A stretch of 25,911 bases of DNA from JBKBXU01 sp046313675. Its GTDB lineage: Bacteria; Bacteroidota; Bacteroidia; Cytophagales; Cytophagaceae. The position numbers were made by a program, and so were the translations under genes. The stretch is taken from NCBI GenBank assembly GCA_046313675.1, contig JBKBXU010000019.1, forward strand, positions 1 to 25,911, in the 5' to 3' direction. Below the pieces are notes generated by a model. It was not told where the DNA came from. It saw only the letters and a list, made by a program, of their open reading frames with translations, and searched no databases. Below are positions 1 through 7,609 of this stretch, one piece after another; the first letter of the stretch is position 1, and every line of letters begins with the position of its first letter.

Positions 1-1
1 G

Positions 2-724
2 CCTCATGATTTGCCTCATTTTAAGAAGCTGTTGGGTGATGGCAAAGATCTAGGATGTAATTTCTCGTATGCTGAGCAGCCTAAACCTGAAGGATTGGCT
101 CAGGCATTTATTATTGGAGAAAAGTTTATTGGGAATGATAAAGTGGCTCTCATCCTGGGAGATAATATTTTTTATGGATCAGGGATGAGTGATTTACTGT
201 GTGAGAACAATGATCCTGAGGGAGGAGTTGTATTTGCCTACCATGTTCAGGATCCTGAAAGATATGGTGTTGTTGAGTTTGATCGCGACAATAATGTTCT
301 TTCCATTGAAGAGAAGCCTGATAAACCTAAATCTAATTATGCCGTTCCGGGTTTATATTTTTATGACAATAAGGTGGTCGAGATTGCAAAAGGGCTTAAG
401 CCTAGTGCCCGTGGGGAATTGGAAATTACCGATGTAAATAAAGTGTATCTTCAAAACGGGTCATTAAAAGTTGGTATATTAAACAGGGGGGATGCTTGGT
501 TGGACACCGGAACTTTTGCATCCTTAATGCAGGCCAGCAACTACGTTCAGACTATTGAGGAGAGACAAGGATTGAAAATTGGCTGTATAGAAGAAGTTGC
601 TTATCAGATGGGATTTATAAATGAAGGACAGTTGAGACGATTGGCAGAACCTTTGATGAAGAGTGGATATGGTAAATATCTGATAAACCTGATTGAGCAT
701 AAGGTTTATCAGCAGTGTAGCTAA
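2..724 (+). CDS. rmlA: Glucose-1-phosphate thymidylyltransferase, 5'-truncated by window edge
   Basis: RmlA makes dTDP-glucose from dTTP and glucose 1-phosphate, the first step to dTDP-L-rhamnose for surface polysaccharide. The frame is open to the left edge (PHDLPHF before the first in-window start-like TTG), so 240 residues are present and about 57 N-terminal residues, including the GxGTRL nucleotide-binding loop, lie outside. Visible family motifs are KPEGLAQAF, LGDNIFYG (metal-binding Asp), VVEFD, EEKPDKPKSNYAV, PSARGELEITD, AWLDTGT and ATIEERQGLK-like VQTIEERQGLK. Similarity to E. coli RmlA, recalled from memory, runs to the C-terminus, so the 3' end is intact. Other rml genes would be expected upstream, outside the window; none follows. 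Identification is very secure; only the start is missing. Confidence 0.96.
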   Translation, partial: PHDLPHFKKLLGDGKDLGCNFSYAEQPKPEGLAQAFIIGEKFIGNDKVALILGDNIFYGSGMSDLLCENNDPEGGVVFAYHVQDPERYGVVEFDRDNNVLSIEEKPDKPKSNYAVPGLYFYDNKVVEIAKGLKPSARGELEITDVNKVYLQNGSLKVGILNRGDAWLDTGTFASLMQASNYVQTIEERQGLKIGCIEEVAYQMGFINEGQLRRLAEPLMKSGYGKYLINLIEHKVYQQCS

Positions 725-980
725 ATAGGGCACGCTGAAAAACACCCAAAGCATTGATTTTAATACTATACATGGTGTTTTTTAAAATTTAGTGCAAAGG
801 TTTTTCTTTATTCTTTACCTTTCCGTGTATCGGCGAACTTAAAAAATCTGATAAAACGATATGTTTGGGCTAGCCACAAGCGCACAATCTACTTTATGGC
901 CTCACATTCGAAGTATTTCAATACGTCTTCATGTAGGTCATGCGTATCTTGCACNNNNNNNNNNTGACTTTTAGCATATC
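725..980. other. Intergenic stretch with assembly gap (N 955-964)
   Basis: 256 bases between rmlA and chrA with no full gene. It holds the hairpin at 738-783 and a run of exactly 10 N at 955-964, which is a scaffold join of unknown true length. On the minus strand, the bases just left of the gap (954 down to 889) form an open frame of 21 codons ending in TAG, reading VQDTHDLHEDVLKYFECEAI then K. It looks like the C-terminus of a protein whose body is lost in the gap, possibly a transposase collapsed by the assembler, but I cannot name the family. After the stop the same frame stays open for 26 more codons. Confidence 0.5.
738..783 (+). terminator. Candidate terminator after rmlA
   Basis: Inverted repeat AAAAACACC (738-746) and GGTGTTTTT (774-782), arms of 9 bp with a 27-nt loop, starting 14 nt after the rmlA stop and running into further T residues. 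The loop is long for an intrinsic terminator, so the call is tentative. The same bases could be part of an insertion-sequence end. Confidence 0.4.
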
Positions 981-2222
981 CTAAATAAGGATGCCGGCTA
1001 TTAAACCGGATATTATGATGAATGGAGGGGGGATTTTTGTAAAGAACAATAGTAACAAAGTCCCCCCAAGAACACCATAGCTTAAATAAGCAAGTTCAAA
1101 AGGTTGTGCTAAAGGTTGGAAAAGTAAAATGGCTGTGGCAGTAACAATTCCTGCACATGCTGCATTAATTCCTTCAAGAGAGGCTTTAACTACCCGATAT
1201 TTTTTTAATTTTTCCCATAGATTCAGCATAAAGAAAATGAAGAGTATACCAGGGAGAAATATTGCTGCAGTAGAAACCAGGCCTCCTGCTATTTCACCCC
1301 ACAATCCATATTCTCTCATGGACAAGGCCCCTACAAAAGCGGTGAAAGAAAAAATTGGACCGGGCAGGGCTTGCTGAATAGCAAATCCAGACAGAAATTC
1401 CTCCGGGCTAAGGTATTCTTTGAATTGAACAAACTCTTTATAAAACAAAGCACTCAAAGGATGCCCTCCTCCGAAAATCATACTGCCGTTACGGAAAAAG
1501 TTTTCGAAGAGGCGAATGATTTTGAAATCTGTAATAGCCCCTATTATTGCAGCTCCGATAAATATGGAGGCATATATAAATAAGTTCCACCAATGAATAG
1601 AAATTCCACTTTTTTCTTCTTTTTCCTGTTTTGTAAATCGTATGGATGTGATGCAGCCTGCCAGAATAAGTAGCGCCGGAAATATACCCGGGTATTGGAT
1701 TAAATAAATTGCTACAATGGAGGTACAGAAAATAAATACACTTGTTTTGGTAACTAATGCCGTACGACTGATTTTATAGGCAGAAAAGGCTACAAATGCT
1801 ACGGCCATGGGCTGAATAAAGCGCGTAAAGTCAATGGATAAATTATGTCTTTGGAAATAGGATATGCCAATGGCTGCAGCAATCATTAATAAAGATGTTG
1901 GTATGATCCAGACAAGTATGGCAAATGTAGCCAGCCTATATCCGCCTAGTTTATATCCAATAGCGGCTAAGGTTTGTGTAGAGGCCGGGCCTGGAAGCAA
2001 ATTGCAAAAGGCAGTAAGCTCAACAAGCTCTTTTTCATTTATATATTTTCTTTTTTCTACAAAAACTTTTAAAAATAGAGTAAGATGTGCCTGTGCCCCA
2101 CCGAAGCTTGTTATGGTAAGGTAAAATATGTCTTTTAAAAAGATGAAATATCGAACCTTTCTGGTATCTGTAGCTTGCTCACCTAATAATTTTGATGCGA
2201 GAAATTTGTTGTACGGCAGCAT
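981..2222 (-). CDS. chrA: Chromate transporter, two-domain ChrA family
   Basis: A 413-residue polytopic inner-membrane protein of the CHR family, whose characterised members export chromate. It has the two tandem CHR domains of the long-chain type. The first carries FGG at residues 40-42 and LLPGP at 75-79; the second repeats these as FGGGHP at 250-255 and ALPGP at 285-289. About ten to twelve hydrophobic segments are visible, and the length matches the usual 390-450. The gene stands alone, diverges from the lipoprotein gene at 2348 across 125 nt, and its stop lies 16 nt from the assembly gap. No chrB-like regulator is present in the window, so induction by chromate is not indicated and the true substrate is inferred from family only. 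Confidence 0.93.
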   Translation of the reverse strand: MLPYNKFLASKLLGEQATDTRKVRYFIFLKDIFYLTITSFGGAQAHLTLFLKVFVEKRKYINEKELVELTAFCNLLPGPASTQTLAAIGYKLGGYRLATFAILVWIIPTSLLMIAAAIGISYFQRHNLSIDFTRFIQPMAVAFVAFSAYKISRTALVTKTSVFIFCTSIVAIYLIQYPGIFPALLILAGCITSIRFTKQEKEEKSGISIHWWNLFIYASIFIGAAIIGAITDFKIIRLFENFFRNGSMIFGGGHPLSALFYKEFVQFKEYLSPEEFLSGFAIQQALPGPIFSFTAFVGALSMREYGLWGEIAGGLVSTAAIFLPGILFIFFMLNLWEKLKKYRVVKASLEGINAACAGIVTATAILLFQPLAQPFELAYLSYGVLGGTLLLLFFTKIPPPFIIISGLIAGILI

Positions 2223-2347
2223 TAAGCAGGAATTATTTCAAACAAATTTTAAAATAAAAGGTTAAAGCTCTTGATATATTGGTTTAAAAGTAAAATTTTT
2301 ATACCACAAAATAAATTTTATAAATATTTTTTTTAGCACTTCTTATC

Positions 2348-3208
2348 ATGAAAAAATTACTATTTCCTTTAATGAGTTTGATGTTTTTATGGTCTTGTGA
2401 CCCCAATACTGTTCCTGAAGAGCAGACTATTATAGGTACAGACACCGTTCCGGCAGACAGGACGCAAAGGCGTGTTGGAGCCTATCATGTAGTTAGGGAC
2501 TCCGCTGTAGAAGTTGGCGGTATTAGGGTTTCTCCTATAGAGGATTCTCCTGAATTTTCCGATGGTATCTTAGAAATGAATTATCCAGAAAGTGAAGCAC
2601 GAATAGCTGGAAAACAGGTTCAATTTAATTATAATATTAAAAACTTCAGACTGGGTCACCAAACCGATCGCAGTGCTTGCCCGAAATGCAGCAACTCCGA
2701 GAAAGGACAGCATATACACCTTATTCTTAATAATAAGCCATATCTTGCCCGGTACGAAACGTCTTTTAAAGAAAACCTAGAACCAGGGCACTACGTTGCC
2801 TTATCTTTCCTTTCAAGATCTTATCACGAAAGTGTTAAACATAGTGATGCCTATGTTTTAAGACAGTTTTCAGTTGGAGAAGGAAAAGCCGACCAGGTAG
2901 ATTTGTCCAAACCGTTCTTGTTTTATAGCAGGCCTAAAGATGAATATGTTGGAGATGACGCAAAGAAGGTACTGTTAGATTTCTATCTCGTCAATACTGA
3001 TCTGTCTGAACAGGGTCATAAAGTCAGAGCTACAATTAATGGAAATGAATTTATACTTGTTAATTGGCAGCCATACATTATGGAAAACCTTCCAATAGGT
3101 GAAGTTACTATAAAATTAGAGTTGCTTGATGTGAATGATAATTTGGTAGACACCCCATTCAATCCTTCCGAAAGAACAATTACTTTAAAAGAAGGACCCG
3201 GAGCCTAA
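2348..3208 (+). CDS. Lipoprotein of unknown function with two similar beta-rich halves
   Basis: 286 residues. The N-terminus is a signal peptide II with lipobox LWSC, Cys17 being the lipidated residue, followed by acidic residues (DPNTVPEE), so it should sit in the envelope. The mature part appears to contain two related beta domains, about residues 85-177 and 207-280. Each has a hydrophobic strand (HIHLILNNKPY; KVRATINGNEF), then an ENL-x-P/I-G turn, then another strand pair. The first half alone carries a CPKC pair (Cys111, Cys114). I do not recognise a named family with confidence. It diverges from chrA and ends 14 nt before a strong bidirectional terminator, so it is probably transcribed alone. 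Confidence 0.85.
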   Translation: MKKLLFPLMSLMFLWSCDPNTVPEEQTIIGTDTVPADRTQRRVGAYHVVRDSAVEVGGIRVSPIEDSPEFSDGILEMNYPESEARIAGKQVQFNYNIKNFRLGHQTDRSACPKCSNSEKGQHIHLILNNKPYLARYETSFKENLEPGHYVALSFLSRSYHESVKHSDAYVLRQFSVGEGKADQVDLSKPFLFYSRPKDEYVGDDAKKVLLDFYLVNTDLSEQGHKVRATINGNEFILVNWQPYIMENLPIGEVTIKLELLDVNDNLVDTPFNPSERTITLKEGPGA

Positions 3209-3222
3209 AAGATAATGCTTGG

Positions 3223-3267
3223 ATTATATAAAAAAACCTCCCGTTCAGGAGGTTTTTTTTATATAAT
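3223..3267. terminator. Bidirectional terminator between lipoprotein gene and recO
   Basis: Near-perfect palindrome: ATTATAT, seven A, then CCTCC (3237-3241), a short loop, GGAGG (3248-3252), eight T, ATATAAT. The A and T tracts on either side of the GC core give a terminator in both directions. It serves the plus-strand lipoprotein gene and the minus-strand recO, whose last codons and stop (3259-3267) lie within the right arm. Confidence 0.88.
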
Positions 3268-3918
3268 CTCCTGAAGAACTTTTATTGAGTTCAGTTTATT
3301 AAAGTTTTCTATATGGACACTGTAGAATCTGATTATTGACTCGAGAAGAACCCTTCTTTGCTTGTTAGAAATAGTAATATCATTTCCATAAGGAGAGGTT
3401 AAAAGTTGAGTTATTTGTGTTTTTTCTTCTGTATTAAGGTTTATAAAACTGTCTTCTGATTCAGTAGGGGCAAAGCCTAAGAAGCCGGCATACTTTAAAA
3501 GAAATTGCAGGTGAAAATTTACAAAATGATCCTCTGCTTCATCCAGATAAGAAATAGAAAGGTGAATGAATTCAAATAATTCATTATTTGAGGACTCTTC
3601 TTTCATTGTCTTGTAAATGATTTCAGTTAGAAAAATTGCGATGGCTATTTTCTTTTGATCAAGTGGAATGGTATTAAATGGTTTTTCACAACGAATCTCG
3701 GAAAGGCGGTTAATGTCTTTCTTCTCATTGTAATAGACAACCATGTCAAGCAAGGTTAAGGGCTGAAACAATGCGATTTTATTTTTCGATTTTTTGCTTC
3801 TAACTCCATTAACTATATACGTTTGCATCCCGAATAGATCGGTATAAATTTTCGTAATTATAGAGGTTTCTCTATAACGGATGAAGTTTAATACAATACC
3901 ACGGGTTTTATAAATCAT
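3259..3918 (-). CDS. recO: DNA repair and recombination mediator RecO
   Basis: 219 residues. RecO loads RecA onto SSB-coated single strands together with RecR. The N-terminal OB-fold shows the usual pattern (MIYKTRGIVLNFIRYRETS, then YTDLFGMQTYIVNGVRSKKS, residues 1-45), followed by an alpha-helical C-terminal part. The four-cysteine zinc site found in some RecO proteins is absent; only one Cys is present. The start ATG overlaps the murF stop by one base (TGATG), indicating translational coupling downstream of murF. The 3' end lies inside the terminator palindrome shared with the lipoprotein gene. Confidence 0.92.
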   Translation of the reverse strand: MIYKTRGIVLNFIRYRETSIITKIYTDLFGMQTYIVNGVRSKKSKNKIALFQPLTLLDMVVYYNEKKDINRLSEIRCEKPFNTIPLDQKKIAIAIFLTEIIYKTMKEESSNNELFEFIHLSISYLDEAEDHFVNFHLQFLLKYAGFLGFAPTESEDSFINLNTEEKTQITQLLTSPYGNDITISNKQRRVLLESIIRFYSVHIENFNKLNSIKVLQEII

Positions 3919-5204
3919 CAGAGCAATTCAAGGATCTTTTCCAGCCCCATGCCTCTGGATCCTTTTATTAAAAGAATTGCGTTTTGGGGTTTATTATTTC
4001 TAATCCACTCTTCCAATTCCTTACGACTTTCCTTATGGATGGCATCTTCTATTTCCCCGGCTGCTGTTTTCATGTGTGGGCCACAAAAAACAACTTTGGC
4101 AAAGCGAAGGTCTTTTATTAACCGGCCAATTTCTTTATGTTCTTTTATTGTTTCATCTCCCAATTCCAACATGTCGCCTAGTATCACGAATTTGTTCTTT
4201 TCTTCCATCGCTGCAAAATTCTGTAAGGCGGCCTTCATTGAAGAAGGGTTGGCATTGTAGGCATCCAAAATTATTTTGTTAGTCCCTTTTTCAACAACCT
4301 GAGACCTGTTATTCTGTGGGACATAGGACGCAATGGCTTTGTTTGCTTCTTTAGGGGGGACGTCAAAATATTTTCCTATGCATAAGGCTGCGGCAATATT
4401 CTCAAAATTGTAGGCTCCAATTATGGCTGTTTCAATGAGCTGTCCGTTTTCGGCTTTAATTTTTACAAATGGATCAGCATCAATGAATTCACAATGGTAA
4501 AAATCGTTTTTTGAAGGATACCATACAGGATTGGTAAATTTCGACATGTTTCTTAATGTCTCATTTATAGAGCATATAAAGGCTGTTCCTCCACTTTGTA
4601 ATAAGTAATCATATAGTTCGCCTTTTCCTTTTTTTACTCCTTCTATCCCGCCAAAACCTTCCAGGTGTGCCTTGCCGATATTTGTAATCATACCATGCGT
4701 TGGTTCTGTATAGGTGCAATAAGAAGCAATTTCTTTTTGGTGGTTCGCACCCATTTCTATGATAGCAATTTCGACATCTTCTTTGATTGATAAAATAGTT
4801 ATGGGTATACCAATATGGTTGTTAAGATTTCCAATGGTTGCATAGGTTTTATATTTTGCAGAAAGTACAGCATTTACCAACTCTTTTGTGGTGGTTTTTC
4901 CATTTGATCCGGTTATGGCAATAAAAGGAATGTTGAATTGCCTTCTGTGATGGTTGGCAAGTTTTTGAAGCATTTCCAACACATTCCCGGTAAGCAGGTA
5001 TCGGTCATCTTTAACTACGCGCTCTTCATCAACCACTACATAAGAGGCGCCCTTCCCCAAGGCATCTTGGGCATAATCATTGGCATTAAAGTTAGGCCCT
5101 TTTAATGCAAAGAACATATTCCCCCGTTCTATTTTTCGGGTATCTGTACTTATTCCGGTGCAATTTTTAAATATTTGGTAAAGCTCTTCTATAGATATGT
5201 ACAT
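3918..5204 (-). CDS. murF: UDP-N-acetylmuramoyl-tripeptide--D-alanyl-D-alanine ligase
   Basis: 428 residues. MurF adds D-Ala-D-Ala to the UDP-MurNAc-tripeptide in the cytoplasm using ATP. The N-terminal uridine-binding domain shows STDTRKIERGNMFFAL (19-34). The central ATPase domain has the P-loop GSNGKTTT (99-106), then LNNHIGIP, IEMGANHQKEI and ITNIGKAHLEGFGG. The C-terminal domain has LDAYNANPSSM, ILGDMLELG and LIKGSRGM. All key motifs are intact and the length is normal. It is the first gene of a two-gene operon with recO (1-base overlap) and diverges from the small gene at 5252 across only 47 nt, so the two promoters must lie close together. Confidence 0.97.
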   Translation of the reverse strand: MYISIEELYQIFKNCTGISTDTRKIERGNMFFALKGPNFNANDYAQDALGKGASYVVVDEERVVKDDRYLLTGNVLEMLQKLANHHRRQFNIPFIAITGSNGKTTTKELVNAVLSAKYKTYATIGNLNNHIGIPITILSIKEDVEIAIIEMGANHQKEIASYCTYTEPTHGMITNIGKAHLEGFGGIEGVKKGKGELYDYLLQSGGTAFICSINETLRNMSKFTNPVWYPSKNDFYHCEFIDADPFVKIKAENGQLIETAIIGAYNFENIAAALCIGKYFDVPPKEANKAIASYVPQNNRSQVVEKGTNKIILDAYNANPSSMKAALQNFAAMEEKNKFVILGDMLELGDETIKEHKEIGRLIKDLRFAKVVFCGPHMKTAAGEIEDAIHKESRKELEEWIRNNKPQNAILLIKGSRGMGLEKILELL

Positions 5205-5251
5205 CTGTGAAAAAATTAATTTATTATTGTCTATAAAACCATGGCTAATTT

Positions 5252-5641
5252 ATGAAGGTTCTACTGCACGTAAAAATTACTCCGAAAGATATATTTATTT
5301 TTGAAAATAAACTGAAGGAAGCAGTCGGTAATTTATATGCTGAAGATATCCTCCTGATTGATATCGATAATTGGTCTGAGCCTGATTTTGTAAATTATGT
5401 TTATAATATAATTAATGGTGCCGAGAAAATTTTTGTTTATGTTGAAACTATATCAGAAGAAACTTCTGGAGTGCTGAGAAAAATATTTGAAGCCCTTATA
5501 GAGAAAAAAGAACAAGTTACTCTGATTAAAGCCGGAGAGAATGAAGTGATCCAAAGATTACTAAAGCCTTTGCAAAAACAGACCTATGAGAATACAGATC
5601 TTGAGCGTATGCTAAAAGGTTTTCTACAATCGGAAGGTTAA
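5252..5641 (+). CDS. Small protein of unknown function, divergent from murF
   Basis: 129 residues, no signal peptide and no membrane segment, so probably cytoplasmic. Alternating strands and helices can be seen: KVLLHVKI, a helix around FENKLKEAV, EDILLIDID, a helix around DFVNYVYNII, AEKIFVYVE, a helix around GVLRKIFEALI, EQVTLIKA, then a charged helix. This suggests a small alpha/beta sandwich of flavodoxin or Rossmann shape, but no binding motif is visible and I do not recognise the family. Codon use resembles its neighbours. Its 3' end overlaps the opposing gene (5624-6226) by 18 nt. Confidence 0.75.
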   Translation: MKVLLHVKITPKDIFIFENKLKEAVGNLYAEDILLIDIDNWSEPDFVNYVYNIINGAEKIFVYVETISEETSGVLRKIFEALIEKKEQVTLIKAGENEVIQRLLKPLQKQTYENTDLERMLKGFLQSEG

Positions 5642-6226
5642 TCCGGCATTTCCAAAGCCAAATACTCCATAGCCTAATTCTCCAAAAATACCCAGACCTC
5701 CATATAAATACCACCTGGCCCCTGTCATTACTCCCCCCGTCCAATGGTTCTGTGAGTCAAAATTTATATTTATGAATTCTACAATCCGATAACCTCCCAT
5801 AACGTAAACGTATAAGTCTAACCTGTCGGATTGAAAATCTTCATCGCCCATCAATTTTTCAAGTAAAGGCAGGTAGTGAAGAGTGCTGCGAAAACCGAAT
5901 ACATATTCATTGGCCGCAAAATCTATTTCCTGGCCATTGACATTACCTGCATACCGGTAAAAACGTTTTGAATATCCTCCATATGTTCCAATGCTGATGT
6001 TATTGGTTAGGCCATAATCCAAATACGCAGAAAGTGGTACCTGGCTGCCTGTTCTATGGGAGTTTTCATAGGTATGAACTCGGTGGTAAGGGAAGGATAT
6101 TGCACCGCTTATTAATAAGTCATACTGCTGGTATGCCCTGTCTGTCAGGGCTGGAAGTGTGACTTGAGAATAAGCACTTTGAAAGAAAAATAGCGCAAAT
6201 AATATTAATGATATAGTACTTTTCAT
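5624..6226 (-). CDS. Secreted outer-membrane beta-barrel-like protein
   Basis: 200 residues. A Sec signal peptide (MKSTISLILFALFFFQSAYSQ) is cleaved probably before Q21. The mature part is rich in alternating aromatic and glycine strands (SAYLDYGLTNNISIGTYGG, WTGGVMTGARWYLYGG, GIFGELGYGVFGFGNAGL), typical of a small eight-stranded outer-membrane barrel, and it ends LTFRL. No ligand or function can be inferred. It diverges from the lipoprotein gene at 6369 across 142 nt and converges with the gene at 5252, the two coding ends sharing 18 nt. No hairpin terminator is visible between them. Confidence 0.82.
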   Translation of the reverse strand: MKSTISLILFALFFFQSAYSQVTLPALTDRAYQQYDLLISGAISFPYHRVHTYENSHRTGSQVPLSAYLDYGLTNNISIGTYGGYSKRFYRYAGNVNGQEIDFAANEYVFGFRSTLHYLPLLEKLMGDEDFQSDRLDLYVYVMGGYRIVEFININFDSQNHWTGGVMTGARWYLYGGLGIFGELGYGVFGFGNAGLTFRL

Positions 6227-6350
6227 TTAAAAAGGTTAAAAGAAAATAACCCTGAAACAGAGGCTTTGTTTAGTTTGGTATTTTTAATTAATACTCCTGA
6301 CCAAAAATAAACTAAAAATATAATGATGGTGGAAGAACCAAAAACAATAG

Positions 6351-6358
6351 TAATTTTG
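6351..6358 (+). promoter_or_regulatory. Candidate Bacteroidota -7 box (TAATTTTG)
   Basis: Matches the TAnnTTTG -7 consensus known for Bacteroidota sigma-70 promoters, 10 nt before ATG 6369. No clear -33 TTG box is visible at the expected spacing and the leader would be very short, so this is weak. Confidence 0.3.
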
Positions 6359-6368
6359 TAAGGATTAT

Positions 6369-6830
6369 ATGTATATGAAACCAATTCAATTTTTCTTCCT
6401 GCTTATAGTTCTGGCAGGTGCAGGGTGTGAGAATCCTCAACCTGAAGAGCGTAAGATTATTCTTTTGGATAAAAATGATCCCCAATTGGTATATGCTAAG
6501 AAACAGGCTTCGGAAACATTAGATTCTTTTATTTCTTCTTTTAGCTCACTTAAGGGAGACTCATCTTATTTTTTTTCTGTGAAAAAAGAATTCGGTGATG
6601 ATAATGAGCGAAGTGAGCACATGTGGGTAGAGGTTTTTGATGTCAATGAAGAGGGGTTTATTGGGCTATTGGGAAATGAGCCGGGAATTATAAATACTTT
6701 TAAGTTTGGCGATACAGTAAGAGTAAAAAAAGATGAAGTAGAAGATTGGATGATCTATGATCAGGCCAAAGACACAATATTAGGCGCATTTACAGTTCGG
6801 GTACTTGGGCGAAATGACCTTCTTGACTAA
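6369..6830 (+). CDS. DUF2314-family lipoprotein
   Basis: 153 residues. The N-terminal hydrophobic segment ends at AGAGC (Cys20), a slightly unusual lipobox with Gly at -3, followed by an acidic linker; it is probably a lipoprotein. Residues about 38-150 match the DUF2314 pattern: helix YAKKQASETLDSFI, then EHMWVEV, FIGLLGNEP, FGDTVRVKKDEVEDWMIYD and LGAFTVRVL. DUF2314 function is not established. An AAGGA stretch at 6360-6364 is better spaced for the in-frame ATG at 6375, so translation may begin two codons later. The stop codon overlaps the end of the opposing omega-amidase gene by 4 nt. Confidence 0.85.
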   Translation: MYMKPIQFFFLLIVLAGAGCENPQPEERKIILLDKNDPQLVYAKKQASETLDSFISSFSSLKGDSSYFFSVKKEFGDDNERSEHMWVEVFDVNEEGFIGLLGNEPGIINTFKFGDTVRVKKDEVEDWMIYDQAKDTILGAFTVRVLGRNDLLD

Positions 6831-7609
6831 TAATTGATGGTAAAATCATCAGCATCCATATAGGCTGGAAATAGTCTCCTAAAATTGATTAGTTCATCAG
6901 CGCTTAATATTCCTGTTAAAATTTCCTGGTCTTTATGTGATTTTAGCAAAACATCTCCTTTGGGAGAAATTAAGGCGGAGTCGCCGGTGTAAACAATGTT
7001 GTTCCCATCTGTGCCAATGCGATTTGCTCCTACTACATAGGAAATATTTTCAATTGCGCGTGCCTGAAGCAAGGTATTCCATGCAAGGCTTCTGCTTGCT
7101 GGCCAGTTGGCAATACAGATCAGTAAGTCATATTCATTTTTCTGATTACGCAACCAGACCGGAAAACGGAGGTCATAACAAATGGTAGGTAAAATATTCC
7201 AGCCTTTTAAGGTTACAAGCAATCTTTTGTTTCCAGGGGAAAAGGTTTCCTGTTCTGCGGCCATTCGAAAAAGATGCCTTTTGTCATACGTCTCAAAGGA
7301 ACCGTCCGGCCTCATCCAGATCAGGCGGTTATATAAGTTATGCTGTTCTTTTACTATAAAACTTCCTGTAATTACTGCGCCTGTCTGTGCCGCCTGTTGC
7401 TTTAGCCATTTAAACGTAGTCATGTTCATTACTTCTGCAAATGATGAAGCCTCACTGGTGGTGAAACCCGTGTTAAACATTTCGGGAAGAATAATCAGAT
7501 CCGTTTCTTCATTAATCTGCCATATTTTTTCTTCAAGCATTGAAAGGTTAGCAGTAACATTCTGCCAGTGCAGATCTGTTTGAATCAAAGTTATTTTTAA
7601 ATCCTGCAT
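6827..7609 (-). CDS. Nitrilase-superfamily omega-amidase, YafV type
   Basis: 260 residues. Omega-amidases hydrolyse alpha-ketoglutaramate (and alpha-ketosuccinamate) to the 2-oxoacid and ammonia. The carbon-nitrogen hydrolase triad is complete: Glu43 in LPEMFNTGF, Lys110 in YDKRHLF, Cys144 in ICYDLRFP, with an extra Glu119 in AAEQE. FNTGF and the CYDLRFP context are typical of the YafV/Nit2 group. The start overlaps the last 13 nt of the aminotransferase gene upstream, so the two are translationally linked, which supports the omega-amidase assignment over a general nitrilase. Last gene of a five-gene minus-strand operon; its end overlaps the convergent DUF2314 gene by 4 nt. Confidence 0.9.
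   Translation of the reverse strand: MQDLKITLIQTDLHWQNVTANLSMLEEKIWQINEETDLIILPEMFNTGFTTSEASSFAEVMNMTTFKWLKQQAAQTGAVITGSFIVKEQHNLYNRLIWMRPDGSFETYDKRHLFRMAAEQETFSPGNKRLLVTLKGWNILPTICYDLRFPVWLRNQKNEYDLLICIANWPASRSLAWNTLLQARAIENISYVVGANRIGTDGNNIVYTGDSALISPKGDVLLKSHKDQEILTGILSADELINFRRLFPAYMDADDFTINY

Noticed and set aside
1129..2124. Plus-strand open frames within chrA
   Set aside because: They mirror the conserved ChrA frame on the minus strand and show no protein-like features.
981..2222. Chromate-resistance island with the neighbouring lipoprotein
   Set aside because: No chrB, chrC or other resistance gene is present and there are no mobility genes with full evidence; chrA alone is common on chromosomes.
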